Source: Hyphomicrobium_A sp963776675 (GTDB lineage: Bacteria; Pseudomonadota; Alphaproteobacteria; Rhizobiales; Hyphomicrobiaceae). From it: a DNA stretch of 64,000 nucleotides. The notes under the pieces are model-generated. The model saw only the letters and a program-made list of their open reading frames with translations, did no database searches and was not told the origin of the DNA. Where the stretch lies: contig CAVZNR010000029.1 in NCBI GenBank assembly GCA_963776675.1, positions 136,518-200,517 on the forward strand, in the 5' to 3' direction. A program made the position numbers and the translations under genes. Shown here in pieces: positions 1-8,550 of this stretch (the stretch's first letter is position 1; each line of letters begins with the position of its first letter).

Positions 1-2
1 GC

Positions 3-314
3 CTGATGGAGGAGCTGGTGAAGGTCATTCGCGTGTTGCGCAAGATCGATCCCACCGCCCCCCACGACGTGCTCCTGGTGCTCGATGCGACGACCGGTCA
101 GAACGCGCTGGCCCAGGTCGACGTGTTCCGCGAGCGCGCCGGCGTAACCGGTCTCGTCATGACCAAGCTCGACGGCACGGCCCGCGGTGGAATTCTGGTA
201 GCGATTTCAGCCAAGCACGGGTTGCCGGTGCGTGCGATCGGCGTCGGGGAGGGCGTCGACGATCTTCAGCCATTTGACCCGGGTGAGTTTGCCGAGGCCA
301 TAGCCGGTGGCTGA
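3..314 (+). CDS. ftsY: Signal recognition particle receptor FtsY, 3' end only
   Basis: This is the C-terminal ~103 residues of the SRP receptor GTPase, which docks signal-recognition-particle/ribosome complexes at the inner membrane. The frame is open back to the window edge, so the 5' part lies outside. Visible are a DATTGQNA segment, the guanine-specificity loop TKLDGTARGG, and the typical closing sequence GVGEGVDDLQPFDP. The downstream yciB-type genes follow on the same strand, an arrangement common in Hyphomicrobiales. Family assignment is firm; the gene is truncated only by the window. Confidence 0.95.
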   Translation: MMEELVKVIRVLRKIDPTAPHDVLLVLDATTGQNALAQVDVFRERAGVTGLVMTKLDGTARGGILVAISAKHGLPVRAIGVGEGVDDLQPFDPGEFAEAIAGG

Positions 315-385
315 CAAGGCCCCATTGGCGGCCCAAATGGTCGATACTCAACAAATCTTAACAGGGAAAGGATGATCTCGGGCAC

Positions 386-1159
386 ATGGGCGCGTTCAAG
401 CGATTGATGCCTTTCAACGCCGAGCAGACGGTGAACATGCTGAGCGAGTTCGGCCCGCTCGTTCTGATGTTCCTCGTCAATGCCATGTACGGCATCACGG
501 CGGGCACGTGGGCGCTCATTGTCTCGACGGTGGTCGCGATCGTGGCGATGCTCGTCGTCCTGCGTCGCCTGCCGATCTTTCCACTCATCGCCTCCACGGT
601 GACGGTGGTGTTCGGCGCCCTGACGATCGTCACCCACGACCCCATGTGGGTCCAGATCAAGGTCACGATCTTCAACGCCATGTTTGCGGCATTCCTCTTC
701 GGCGGTCTGTGGTTCAATCGTAACTTCTTCAAGTACGTGTTCGAGAAGACCTTCCACTACACTAAGGAGGGTTGGGACAAGTTCACCTGGAGCTTCGCCT
801 GGTTCTTCGTATTCACCGCCTTCGCCAACGAGTTCGTGCGTCTCACTTTCAAGGATGAGCAGCTCTACAACATTCTGGGCACGCAGATGGACGGCGTGGG
901 CATCTGGATTGCCTTCAAGGTCGCGCTCATCATGCCGTTGTCGGGCTTCTATGCCTGGTACCTGACGCGCAGCATGCAGCGGTACCGTATTCCGGATAGG
1001 AGCCCAACTGTCCTTCTGCCGGCGTCGATACCCGCGGCGAAGCCATCCGCGATCCGGGCTGCGAACGGGGGCAAGGAACCTGGGCGCGCTTCAGAAGCGG
1101 ACTCGGACGGAGATGGAAAGCCGTCAGCGAGCGAGTCGCGTGAGGCCAATCTGAGCTAG
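386..1159 (+). CDS. yciB: Septation protein A / YciB family inner-membrane protein (first copy)
   Basis: 257 residues. The first ~190 contain about five hydrophobic segments and the family's signatures: EFGPLVLMFLVN near the start, QIKVTIFNAMF around residue 95, and a TKEGWDKFTWSFAWFFVF segment followed by NEFVR. YciB (also called IspZ) acts in the inner membrane and is linked to septation and envelope integrity. The last ~55 residues are a hydrophilic, Ser/Glu/Asp-rich tail not found in short homologues. It lies 71 bp after ftsY and is followed within 60 bp by a second, divergent copy. Start is the ATG after a GGGAAAGG-like site. Confidence 0.9.
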   Translation: MGAFKRLMPFNAEQTVNMLSEFGPLVLMFLVNAMYGITAGTWALIVSTVVAIVAMLVVLRRLPIFPLIASTVTVVFGALTIVTHDPMWVQIKVTIFNAMFAAFLFGGLWFNRNFFKYVFEKTFHYTKEGWDKFTWSFAWFFVFTAFANEFVRLTFKDEQLYNILGTQMDGVGIWIAFKVALIMPLSGFYAWYLTRSMQRYRIPDRSPTVLLPASIPAAKPSAIRAANGGKEPGRASEADSDGDGKPSASESREANLS

Positions 1160-1215
1160 GTTGATTGAATAAACGATCTCGCCTTTCGGGCGGGGTTCGG
1201 TTGGCGAGAGGAAGA

Positions 1216-1803
1216 ATGGCAAACGACGCTGACACCAAGCCGGCAACATCCCCCACGTTCGGCGCGCAGGCGCTCAAGCTCCTGGTCGAGGTCGGCCCGT
1301 TGGTCGTCTTCTTCGTCGTAAATTCGCGTGCAGGAATTTTCTGGGGGACCGGCACCTTCATGGCCGCAACGGTGATTTCGCTGATTGCGTCGCGCATCCT
1401 GCTAGGACGCATTCCAGTCATGCCGCTGGTGACGGGCGTGTGCGTGTTGGTGTTCGGCGGGCTTACGCTGTGGCTGCAGGACGATCACTTCATCAAGATC
1501 AAGCCGACCATCGTCAACGCGCTCTTCGCCTCCGTCTTGTTCGCGGGATTGTGGTGGGGACAATCGTTCCTGAAGATCGTATTCGGCGACGTGTTCCGCT
1601 TGACCGAGGAGGGCTGGCGCAAGCTGACGCTGCGTTGGGCATGCTTCTTCGTATTTCTCGCTGTACTCAACGAGATCGTGTGGCGGTCGTTCTCGACGGA
1701 CGCTTGGGTGAGCTTCAAGGTCTTCGGCATCATGCCGCTGACCATGGCCTTCGCGGTGGCTCAGATCGGGTTGTTGCGGCAGCACGAGCTTCCCAGCGAG
1801 TAG
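1216..1803 (+). CDS. YciB family inner-membrane protein (second, tandem copy)
   Basis: 195 residues, of the same family as the preceding gene: EVGPLVVFFVVNSRAGIFWGTG, KIKPTIVNALFA, and LTEEGWRKLTLRWACFFVFLAVLNEIVWR align with the first copy. The ATG at 1216 is preferred over an upstream in-frame ATG at 1165 because a GAGAGGAAG ribosome site sits just before it and the family homology begins soon after. It lacks the charged tail of copy one. A tandem duplication with divergence is inferred; whether both copies serve septation is unknown. Confidence 0.85.
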   Translation: MANDADTKPATSPTFGAQALKLLVEVGPLVVFFVVNSRAGIFWGTGTFMAATVISLIASRILLGRIPVMPLVTGVCVLVFGGLTLWLQDDHFIKIKPTIVNALFASVLFAGLWWGQSFLKIVFGDVFRLTEEGWRKLTLRWACFFVFLAVLNEIVWRSFSTDAWVSFKVFGIMPLTMAFAVAQIGLLRQHELPSE

Positions 1804-1852
1804 AGCAGCGCCATATATTCACATGACGGATGCTCTTCGTACGCAGTATTGA

Positions 1853-1877
1853 CCGACAATATATTGCGAATTGTTGG
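1853..1877. promoter_or_regulatory. Imperfect inverted repeat upstream of the marR-type gene
   Basis: CCGACAAT and ATTGTTGG (7 of 8 positions complementary) are separated by 9 bp of AT-rich sequence, about 165 bp before the MarR-family start. MarR proteins often bind palindromes in their own promoter, so this could be an operator. It is the only such element noticed in the 236-bp gap; no clear -35/-10 pair could be fixed. Confidence 0.3.
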
Positions 1878-2039
1878 CCGGAGAAGGTCCTTTTGCTCTA
1901 GACGAACGATCAAAAGTCGTATTTTCTCCAAAGCAGACGATAACCTTCTCCTCTACGGCAAAGGTTGGCCTGGGGTACTCGGGGGGCTCGGGGGTCGAGG
2001 CGTTTTTCTTGCGCTTCGGGGCAGCAGAGGCTGCGGCCA

Positions 2040-2537
2040 ATGACAATCATGGCACGGTACAGGGCACGCGACATGGCGGTCGGAAGACTGGAACGATCAC
2101 CGATTCATTTATTACATAGAGCTGTTCAGTGTGCTGCCGATATCTTCCAGGTCGAGCTTGGCAATGAGGATCTGACACCGCGTCAGTACGCGGTGCTAGT
2201 CGCCGTTTCTCAAAACGAAGGCGTAAGCCAGACGCATCTCGTAGAGAAGACCGGCGTAGACCGTTCGACCCTGGCCGACATCGTTCGGCGCATGCTCAAA
2301 AAGGGGTTGCTTCAGCGTCGGCGCACCAAGGATGATGCGCGTGCATATGCAGTCAGGCTCACCGAGGAAGGGTGGCGCGTCCTCAAGTCGGCCGATCCGC
2401 TGGCGCGTCGCGTCGACGATAAGATCCTTGCCGCACTTCCCGGTCAGCAGCGCGAGCGCTTCCTGCAGGATCTGAAGGCCATCGTGCAGGCACTCGGGAG
2501 CCTCGAGTCCGAAGATGATGTCGCCGAGCAGGTCTAG
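2040..2537 (+). CDS. MarR family transcriptional regulator
   Basis: About 165 residues. A winged helix-turn-helix is visible: LTPRQYAVLVAVSQNEGVSQTHLVEKTGVDRSTLADIVRRM is the HTH, followed by the wing LLQRRRTKDDARAYAVRLTEEG with the family's DxR signature. C-terminal helices would form the dimer interface. MarR proteins are usually ligand- or oxidant-responsive repressors. The start is uncertain: ATGs at 2040, 2049 and 2073 are all in frame and none has a strong ribosome site. No adjacent co-directional target gene; asd is on the opposite strand and converges with it. Confidence 0.85.
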   Translation: MTIMARYRARDMAVGRLERSPIHLLHRAVQCAADIFQVELGNEDLTPRQYAVLVAVSQNEGVSQTHLVEKTGVDRSTLADIVRRMLKKGLLQRRRTKDDARAYAVRLTEEGWRVLKSADPLARRVDDKILAALPGQQRERFLQDLKAIVQALGSLESEDDVAEQV

Positions 2538-2579
2538 AACGCCGGCGCCCTACGGACTTGGCTTCTCATACGGACCGGC

Positions 2580-3608
2580 TCAGGCGGCGTTGGGCAGCAG
2601 CTTGCGGTTTATGATCGTCTCGGCGATCTGCACCGTGTTGAGCGCGGCCCCCTTCAAGAGATTGTCCGCCACAATCCACAGCGCCAGCCCGTTCTCTACG
2701 GTCGCGTCCTCGCGAATGCGCGAGACGTAGGTCGCGAACTCGCCTGCCGCATCGACGGGCGTGATGTAGCCGCCCGGCTCGCGCTTGTCGACGACGAGCA
2801 CGCCTGGGGCCGTGCGCAGGATGTTGCGGGCATCCTCGGCCGAGAGAGGCTTCTCGAACTCGATATTGACTGCCTCGCAGTGGCCGACGAATACGGGCAC
2901 GCGCACGCACGTCGCCGTAAGCTTGATACGCGGATCAAGAATCTTCTTGGTCTCCGCCAGCATCTTCCATTCCTCTTTCGTGTAGCCGTCCTCCATGAAG
3001 ACGTCGATGTGAGGAATGCAGTTGAAGGCGATCTGCTTGGGAAACTTCTGCGGCTCGACGCCGGTGCCCGGTACGTACAGGCTCTTGGTTTGCTGCCAGA
3101 GCTCGTCCATTGCCTCCTTGCCGGCGCCCGACACGGACTGATAGGTCGAGACGACGACGCGCTTGATCACGGCCGCATCGTGCAGCGGCTTCAGCACGAC
3201 GACGAGCTGCGCGGTCGAGCAGTTGGGGTTGGCAACGATGTTCTTCTTGGCGTAGCCCTTGACGGCGTCGGCATTCACCTCTGGCACAATGAGCGGCACA
3301 TCCTGGTCGTAGCGCCAGCACGACGAGTTATCGATGACGATGCAGCCTTGGGCGCCGATCTTGGGCGACCACTCTTTGGAAACAGTCGAACCCGCCGACA
3401 TCAGGCAGAAGTCGACATTCTTGAAGTCGAACCGTTCCAGATCGTGGCACTTGAGTGTCTTGTCGCCGAAGGAGACCTCGGTGCCCTGCGAGCGGCGCGA
3501 GGCAACCGCATACACCTCGTCGGCCGGAAACTGGCGTTCCGCCAACACGTTCAGCATCTCGCGGCCCACGTTGCCCGTGGCACCGACTACAGCAACCTTG
3601 TAGCCCAT
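2580..3608 (-). CDS. asd: Aspartate-semialdehyde dehydrogenase
   Basis: 342 residues, full length. Converts aspartyl phosphate to aspartate semialdehyde with NADPH in the lysine, threonine, methionine and diaminopimelate pathway. Visible are the nucleotide loop GATGNVG (residues 9-15), the active-site cysteine in ANPNCSTAQ (about residue 130), and the acid/base histidine in FVGHCEAVN (about 245). It heads a run of minus-strand genes with leuB, gpmA and dapB downstream; dapB uses its product. Confidence 0.97.
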   Translation of the reverse strand: MGYKVAVVGATGNVGREMLNVLAERQFPADEVYAVASRRSQGTEVSFGDKTLKCHDLERFDFKNVDFCLMSAGSTVSKEWSPKIGAQGCIVIDNSSCWRYDQDVPLIVPEVNADAVKGYAKKNIVANPNCSTAQLVVVLKPLHDAAVIKRVVVSTYQSVSGAGKEAMDELWQQTKSLYVPGTGVEPQKFPKQIAFNCIPHIDVFMEDGYTKEEWKMLAETKKILDPRIKLTATCVRVPVFVGHCEAVNIEFEKPLSAEDARNILRTAPGVLVVDKREPGGYITPVDAAGEFATYVSRIREDATVENGLALWIVADNLLKGAALNTVQIAETIINRKLLPNAA

Positions 3609-3700
3609 TGCTAGAACCCTATCGCTTCTGCGGGCGATGACTTACGCGCGCCGCCGCCGGGTTGCAAGTCCCGCCGGACACATTGGCCGGCCAGGCCGGC

Positions 3701-4816
3701 TCAGGCGGCGAGCTTGGAGAGCTGATCGACGATTGCGCCGCCCATCTCGGCCGTGCCGACCTGACGCATGCCCGGCTGCATGATGTCGCCGGTTCTCAGC
3801 CCTTCCGCCAGGACCGCGGCGATGGCGGCATCGAGCAGGTCTGCCTCCTTGCCCAGGTCGAAGGAGTAGCGCAGGGCCATGCCGAAGGAGGCTATGGTCG
3901 CGATCGGATTGGCGAGCCCCTTGCCCGCGATGTCGGGCGCGGAGCCGTGAACAGGCTCGTAAAGCGCCTTGCGCTTGCCAGTCTTTGAATCGACGGCACC
4001 CAGCGAGGCGGATGGCAGCATGCCGAGCGAGCCGGTGGCCATCGCCGCTTCGTCGGACAGCACGTCGCCGAAAAGATTGTCGGTGACGATGACGTCGAAC
4101 TGCTTCGGGTTGCGGACGAGCTGCATGGCGCAATTGTCGGCAAGGATATGGTTGAGCTCGACGTCGGGCGCGTACGACTTGTGTGTCGCCGTCACCACCT
4201 CGTTCCACAGCACACCCGTCCGCATGACGTTGCGCTTTTCGGCCGAATGCACCTTGTTGGAGCGCTTGCGCGCCAGATCGAATGCGACCCGCGCGATGCG
4301 CTCGATCTCGTGCGTGGTGTAGATCTGCGTGTCGATGGCGCGCTTCTGGCCGTCCTCGAGCGTCACAATCTCCTTGGGCTCGCCGAAATAGACGCCGCCG
4401 GTTAGCTCGCGCACGATCATGATGTCGAGACCCTCGACCAGCTCGCGCTTCAGGGAGGAGGCGTCGGCCAGCGCCGGGTAGCAGATGGCGGGCCGCAGGT
4501 TGGCGAAAAGGCCGAGGTCCTTGCGCAGCCGCAGGAGTCCAGCCTCGGGGCGCACGGCATAGGGCACGCTGTCCCACTTCGGGCCGCCGACCGCGCCGAA
4601 GATCACGGCGTCGGCCTTGTGCGCCTTAGCCATGGCTTCGTCGGAGATGGCGGCGCCGTGCTTGTCGTAGGCAGCGCCGCCGACGAGATCCGACTCGGTC
4701 TCAAACTTGGCGCCTTTGGCCGCCTTGTTGAAGAACGCAATGACGCGCTCGACCTCGGCAATAGTCTCGACGCCGATGCCGTCGCCGGGCAGCAGTAGCA
4801 AGCGGTGGGTGGTCAT
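3701..4816 (-). CDS. leuB: 3-isopropylmalate dehydrogenase
   Basis: 371 residues. Cytoplasmic NAD-dependent oxidative decarboxylation of 3-isopropylmalate, the third step of leucine synthesis. The arginine cluster LRLRKDLGLFANLRP binds substrate, TDNLFGDVLSDEA carries the metal-binding aspartates, and VHGSAPDIAGKG is the NAD-site signature. It is intact, unlike leuC in the same window. It precedes asd-side genes on the same strand; leuC and leuD lie 14-18 kb away on the plus strand, so the leucine genes do not form one operon here. Confidence 0.97.
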   Translation of the reverse strand: MTTHRLLLLPGDGIGVETIAEVERVIAFFNKAAKGAKFETESDLVGGAAYDKHGAAISDEAMAKAHKADAVIFGAVGGPKWDSVPYAVRPEAGLLRLRKDLGLFANLRPAICYPALADASSLKRELVEGLDIMIVRELTGGVYFGEPKEIVTLEDGQKRAIDTQIYTTHEIERIARVAFDLARKRSNKVHSAEKRNVMRTGVLWNEVVTATHKSYAPDVELNHILADNCAMQLVRNPKQFDVIVTDNLFGDVLSDEAAMATGSLGMLPSASLGAVDSKTGKRKALYEPVHGSAPDIAGKGLANPIATIASFGMALRYSFDLGKEADLLDAAIAAVLAEGLRTGDIMQPGMRQVGTAEMGGAIVDQLSKLAA

Positions 4817-4907
4817 GTCCTACGGGGTCTCGTTTCGTGTTTCGGGCGCGCGTAGTGCTACCCGCCCGACGACTTGGGGGCAAGAACTTGGGGCAAGAAA
4901 AAGGGGC

Positions 4908-5504
4908 TTAGCCGACGTAGGGCAGCGTAAAGGCGAGGGTGAAGCCGTTGAAGGTCAGGACGGCGCCGGCGCCGGCCAGAAGCATGCTCAGGACCAGGAG
5001 GCTGCTCCCCCCGGTGATGATCGACACCGATGCCAGCACGATGGCGATCTGCAGGAGCGCCTGGCCGTAGTCGAAATAGGGGTCCTTGCGCATGGCGAGG
5101 TCGCGGCGTGCCTCCAGGGCCCTGCCCTTGAGCTTCAGCTCTTCCACGCCGTCGCCTGTTTCAGGCTCGGAGGTCAAACGTGCCTCATAGGCGCGGTAGC
5201 CCTTGAGCTTCTCCTCGATGGTGCTGCGGGCAGCAGGCGACAGCTCGGGCTCGGTCGCGAGCTTGAGCTCCAGCGTGTCGATCTGGAGGCGGATGTCGTT
5301 GCGGCGGATATTCTTGGCTTGGAAGAAGGCCCAGGCGTTTGCGGCCTCGATGTTGCGCGCCGTCGCGTCCTTGGTCGCGTTGCCCGCTCCGACGCTGCAG
5401 ATTGCCAGCGCGACGGCGAGAATGCCGATGTAGACGGCGATCAGGCGGTCGCGGTGCTTGCTGCTTTTCTCCTCGACGGTGTCGATGAGATCTTTAAAGG
5501 CCAT
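4908..5504 (-). CDS. DUF4337 family membrane protein
   Basis: 198 residues. A hydrophobic helix at about residues 20-42, then a signature stretch NIEAANAWAFFQAKNIRRND, a helical charged middle section, and two hydrophobic helices near the C-terminus (about 145-190). This order matches DUF4337 proteins of unknown function. It sits between gpmA and leuB on the same strand, with short gaps, so co-transcription is likely. No catalytic motif is evident. Confidence 0.75.
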   Translation of the reverse strand: MAFKDLIDTVEEKSSKHRDRLIAVYIGILAVALAICSVGAGNATKDATARNIEAANAWAFFQAKNIRRNDIRLQIDTLELKLATEPELSPAARSTIEEKLKGYRAYEARLTSEPETGDGVEELKLKGRALEARRDLAMRKDPYFDYGQALLQIAIVLASVSIITGGSSLLVLSMLLAGAGAVLTFNGFTLAFTLPYVG

Positions 5505-5517
5505 GACGTTGCTCCCC

Positions 5518-6207
5518 TCATACGACGTCCTCCGGAGGAAGATGGGGGCTTCGGCTGGGCAGCAAGTCCTTGCGCGCGATCACGGTGCCGTCGGGAGCCA
5601 AGTGGTAGATGATCGGGGCCCCGGTCGCGAACTCACGGTCCAGGATCTCGTTCTCGCTCAGTCCTTCCAGCGTCATGATCAAAGCCCGCAACGAGTTCCC
5701 GTGCGCCGAAACGATCACGGTCTTGCCGGCCTGCAGCTCGGGCCAGATCGCCTCCTGATAGTAGGGTAGCACGCGCTCGGCGGTATCCTTCAGGCTTTCC
5801 CCCCCTGGCGGCGGGATGTCGTAGCTGCGGCGCCACAGCTCCACCTGCTCCTCGCCCCACCGCTCGCGCGCCTCGTCTTTGTTGAGCCCGCACAGATCAC
5901 CGTAGTGGCGCTCGTTCAAGGCCTCGTCGTAGCGAATCTCAATGTTGGACTGGCCGAGCTCGGACAGGATGATGTCGAGGGTGCGTTGTGCACGCTTAAG
6001 GCGGCTGGTGAAGGCGATGTCGAAGCGGAGGCCTTCCGCCTTGAGCAGGCGCCCGGCTACCAGCGCTTCGATCAATCCCTTTTCGGAAAGGTCAGGATTG
6101 TGCCAGCCGGTGAATAGGTTGCGGCGGTTCCATTCGCTTTCTCCGTGCCGGACCAGCACCAGGATGTAATCGCTTTTTTTGTTTGGCGACACGCCAGCGG
6201 TTCCCAA
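5518..6207 (-). CDS. gpmA: 2,3-bisphosphoglycerate-dependent phosphoglycerate mutase
   Basis: 229 residues. Interconverts 3- and 2-phosphoglycerate in glycolysis/gluconeogenesis. The phospho-acceptor histidine is in LVRHGESEWN (His at about residue 21) and the second catalytic histidine in VSAHGNSLRA. The NPDLSEKG, RHYGDL and GESLKDTAERVLPYY segments fit the dPGM branch. It is only 14 bp upstream of the DUF4337 gene and is preceded closely by dapB, suggesting one transcription unit. Confidence 0.96.
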   Translation of the reverse strand: MGTAGVSPNKKSDYILVLVRHGESEWNRRNLFTGWHNPDLSEKGLIEALVAGRLLKAEGLRFDIAFTSRLKRAQRTLDIILSELGQSNIEIRYDEALNERHYGDLCGLNKDEARERWGEEQVELWRRSYDIPPPGGESLKDTAERVLPYYQEAIWPELQAGKTVIVSAHGNSLRALIMTLEGLSENEILDREFATGAPIIYHLAPDGTVIARKDLLPSRSPHLPPEDVV

Positions 6208-6210
6208 TTG

Positions 6211-7009
6211 CTACAGGCCGAGAACGTCGGACATCGAGTAGAGGCCCGGCGCCTTGCCACGGCCCCACTGGACCGCCTTCACGGCGCCGCGCGCAAAGAT
6301 GCCCCGATCGCCAGCCAGATGCGTAAGCTCGATGCGCTCGCCCGGACCGGCCAGGATCACCCGGTGCTCGCCGACCACGCTGCCTCCCCGCAGGCTTGCC
6401 ATGCCGATGTCGCCGCGCTTTCGCGGTCCCGTCATCCCGTCGCGGCTGCGCACCGAATGTTTCCTCAGCTCGATGCCCCGTCCTTCGGCCGCCGCCTGGG
6501 CCAGCATGAGCGCGGTGCCGGAGGGCGCATCGACCTTGTCTCTGTGGTGCATTTCCACGATCTCGATATCGAAGTCCGCGTCCAGCGCCTCGGCGACGCG
6601 ACGCGTAATCGCGGTCAAAAGGGTGACGCCCAGGCTCATGTTGCCGGCCTTGATGATGGGCGCGTGGCGCGCGGCAGCCGCGATGTGCGCTTCGTCAGCC
6701 GCTGTCAGGCCGGTGGTGCCGATGACGTGGACGATGCGCGCGTTGGCGGCGAGCTCGGCGAACTCGACCGTCGCCTTCGGCGGCGGTGAAGTCGAGGATG
6801 CCTTCGCAATTGGCGATGACCTCGAGCGGGTCGTCGCTCACCGTGACGCCGATCGGGCCGATCCCGGCCAGCGTTCCGACATCGGTGCCGATGATGGGTG
6901 AATCGGGTCGCTCGGTGGCGCCCGCAACCGTGCAACCTTCCGCCTCGTGGATCGCGCGCACCAGCTGTTGGCCCATGCGGCCGGCGACGCCCATTACGGC
7001 GATTTTCAT
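6211..7009 (-). CDS. dapB: 4-hydroxy-tetrahydrodipicolinate reductase, interrupted by one frameshift
   Basis: Reduces 4-hydroxy-tetrahydrodipicolinate in the lysine/diaminopimelate pathway. The first part (from 7009) carries the NADPH loop GVAGRMGQQ and reads up to ILDFTA; the rest continues in another frame with AGNMSLGVTLL, the catalytic EMHHRDKVDAPSGTA motif and a normal C-terminus ending at TAG 6211. Removing one C near 6780-6784 restores ILDFTAPKATVEFAELAA. Because diaminopimelate synthesis is essential, a sequence error is more likely than a real pseudogene. Confidence 0.9.
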
Positions 7010-7169
7010 CAGGGAACCTCGACCTCGTGCGAAGGAAGTGCGCCGCGGTATAGCAACGCGCCCGGAGAAGAGGAAGAGCAGCTAGCGCTTCTCAGGCGCC
7101 AGAGGGCGTCTTTTGGCTGCAACCGGGATGTCACGAGAGAGATTTTTCGCGGCGCCGGGAGACGGAGGG

Positions 7170-7679
7170 TCAGTCCCAGGCAAACGCGATCTTCTTGAGC
7201 CGTTTGTCCCCGAATCGCTCGAATCCGGCTCCCACCGGGCGGCCGCCGCGGCCCCAGTAGAAATCTGTCGCGCGGGCATTTTCCGCCAGCGCCCATACGA
7301 TGAGGCCCGAGAGCTGGCGCAAGTCCAACTGGTGGCGGCAGCCCTCGAAGAGAAGCTCCCCGAAGCCCAGCCCCTGATGCGTGGGCGTGACGTAAAGCTC
7401 GTAGATCTCGCCTTCTTGCTCGCTGCGCGCCCGCGCCGCGCCGAGCGTGGCATAGCCCGCGATGGTGCCGTCCACCTGCAGGACGAGGACGCCGTTTCCG
7501 GACCTGATCGTGGAGCGCCACCACTCGGTGCTGCGCTTGCGGATCATGGTGTCCAGATGCAGATGGGGAATGATGCCCAGATAGGCTTGGCTCCAGGTGA
7601 GCCGGAAAATCTCGCTCAGCGCTGGCGCATCGGAGAGATTGCCGCGACGAACCTCGCAATGTGAACTTGCACCCAGCAT
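7170..7679 (-). CDS. GNAT family N-acetyltransferase
   Basis: 169 residues. The acetyl-CoA pyrophosphate loop is seen as THQGLGFGELLF (about residues 110-121), preceded by the central strand EIYELYVTP. The C-terminal part (ARATDFYWGRGGRPVG...) is typical of small-molecule or ribosomal-type GNATs, but the substrate cannot be inferred. It is the next minus-strand gene after dapB, with a 160-bp gap that holds no gene. Confidence 0.85.
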   Translation of the reverse strand: MLGASSHCEVRRGNLSDAPALSEIFRLTWSQAYLGIIPHLHLDTMIRKRSTEWWRSTIRSGNGVLVLQVDGTIAGYATLGAARARSEQEGEIYELYVTPTHQGLGFGELLFEGCRHQLDLRQLSGLIVWALAENARATDFYWGRGGRPVGAGFERFGDKRLKKIAFAWD

Positions 7680-7861
7680 GCAAACCCTCGGGTCGAGGCC
7701 GCCAGTCTGGCATTTTCCTCACCACTTGGCACGCATTAGTATGCAGAAAGTTTGGCCGTGAGTGCAAGAACCAGTCAGGGCCCGGGATCGGCTCCGCGGG
7801 CCCTGACATCCGAAACTTAGTTCGCTCGGATACGCAGGCGCGAAATACGCGCCGAAGCCGT

Positions 7862-8317
7862 CTAGCCGACGGTCTTCATCTGCTCGAAGCTCTTGGTGGC
7901 GGCGGCATTCATGCTCTCGAGCGTCTGCCGGCCAATCTTGTTGGAGAGCTCGAAAAACTCTTTCGTCTGTGAGCTGGCAGCGGCCAGCTGCTGCTGCACG
8001 AAGGTCGCCTGCAGACGCGCCATCTCCGGAACGGTCTTGGCCTTGGCCATCGCCTCGGCGGCATCGAAGGCGGCCTCGGCGTTGGTGGCCGCGGTCTGCA
8101 GCATCTTCTCGCCGAAGGACTTCGCACCGGCCTGGGCGGCCAGCATGATCTCCTGCATGGCCTTGACGCCATCCTGAGCGGCAACGCTCATCTTGGTGTA
8201 GGCCTCGCGCGACTTGGCGACGCTGTCCTCGGCAAATGCCTGAACGTTCTCAGGAATGCGGGCCTCTTTGGCCGCAGCCATCATATCCTGAGCTTGTCGG
8301 GTGAATTGGTCGGTCAT
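7862..8317 (-). CDS. Phasin family protein
   Basis: 152 residues from MTDQFTRQ. This start is chosen because GGAGA lies six bases before it. The protein is almost entirely amphipathic helix rich in Ala, Gln, Met and Glu, with no cysteine, as in phasins that coat polyhydroxyalkanoate granules. Segments such as SREAYTKMSVAAQDGVKAMQ and KEFFELSNKIGRQTLESM match the family. It is flanked by its own upstream region and is probably monocistronic. Implies polyhydroxyalkanoate storage, though no synthase gene is in the window. Confidence 0.88.
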   Translation of the reverse strand: MTDQFTRQAQDMMAAAKEARIPENVQAFAEDSVAKSREAYTKMSVAAQDGVKAMQEIMLAAQAGAKSFGEKMLQTAATNAEAAFDAAEAMAKAKTVPEMARLQATFVQQQLAAASSQTKEFFELSNKIGRQTLESMNAAATKSFEQMKTVG

Positions 8318-8436
8318 GGTTGTCTCCATTATGAAATTGGCATGGGCCGGAAGATCAAAGCGGGCGGCTCGTCTGGAAGCGCGGAAGTTGCATTTGCACA
8401 CCGCAAACCCTGCGCCTTGGTATATAGCCGAGCTTA

Positions 8437-8451
8437 TTGTGCATTGCAACA
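8437..8451. promoter_or_regulatory. TGCA-type palindrome upstream of the phasin gene
   Basis: TTGTGCATTGCAACA is palindromic at 11 of 15 positions and lies about 120 bp before the phasin start. Phasin genes are commonly repressed by PhaR, which binds TGC-rich palindromes, so this is a candidate operator. The link to PhaR is inference only. Confidence 0.3.
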
Positions 8452-8550
8452 TAGACTTTGGTTGCGCTGCACCAATTCCGCGCTACAGGGGCTCCCGCGG
8501 TGCGTGCCATATTTACCAAACGCACGCTCGGGTGATTTGATGCACCGCAA

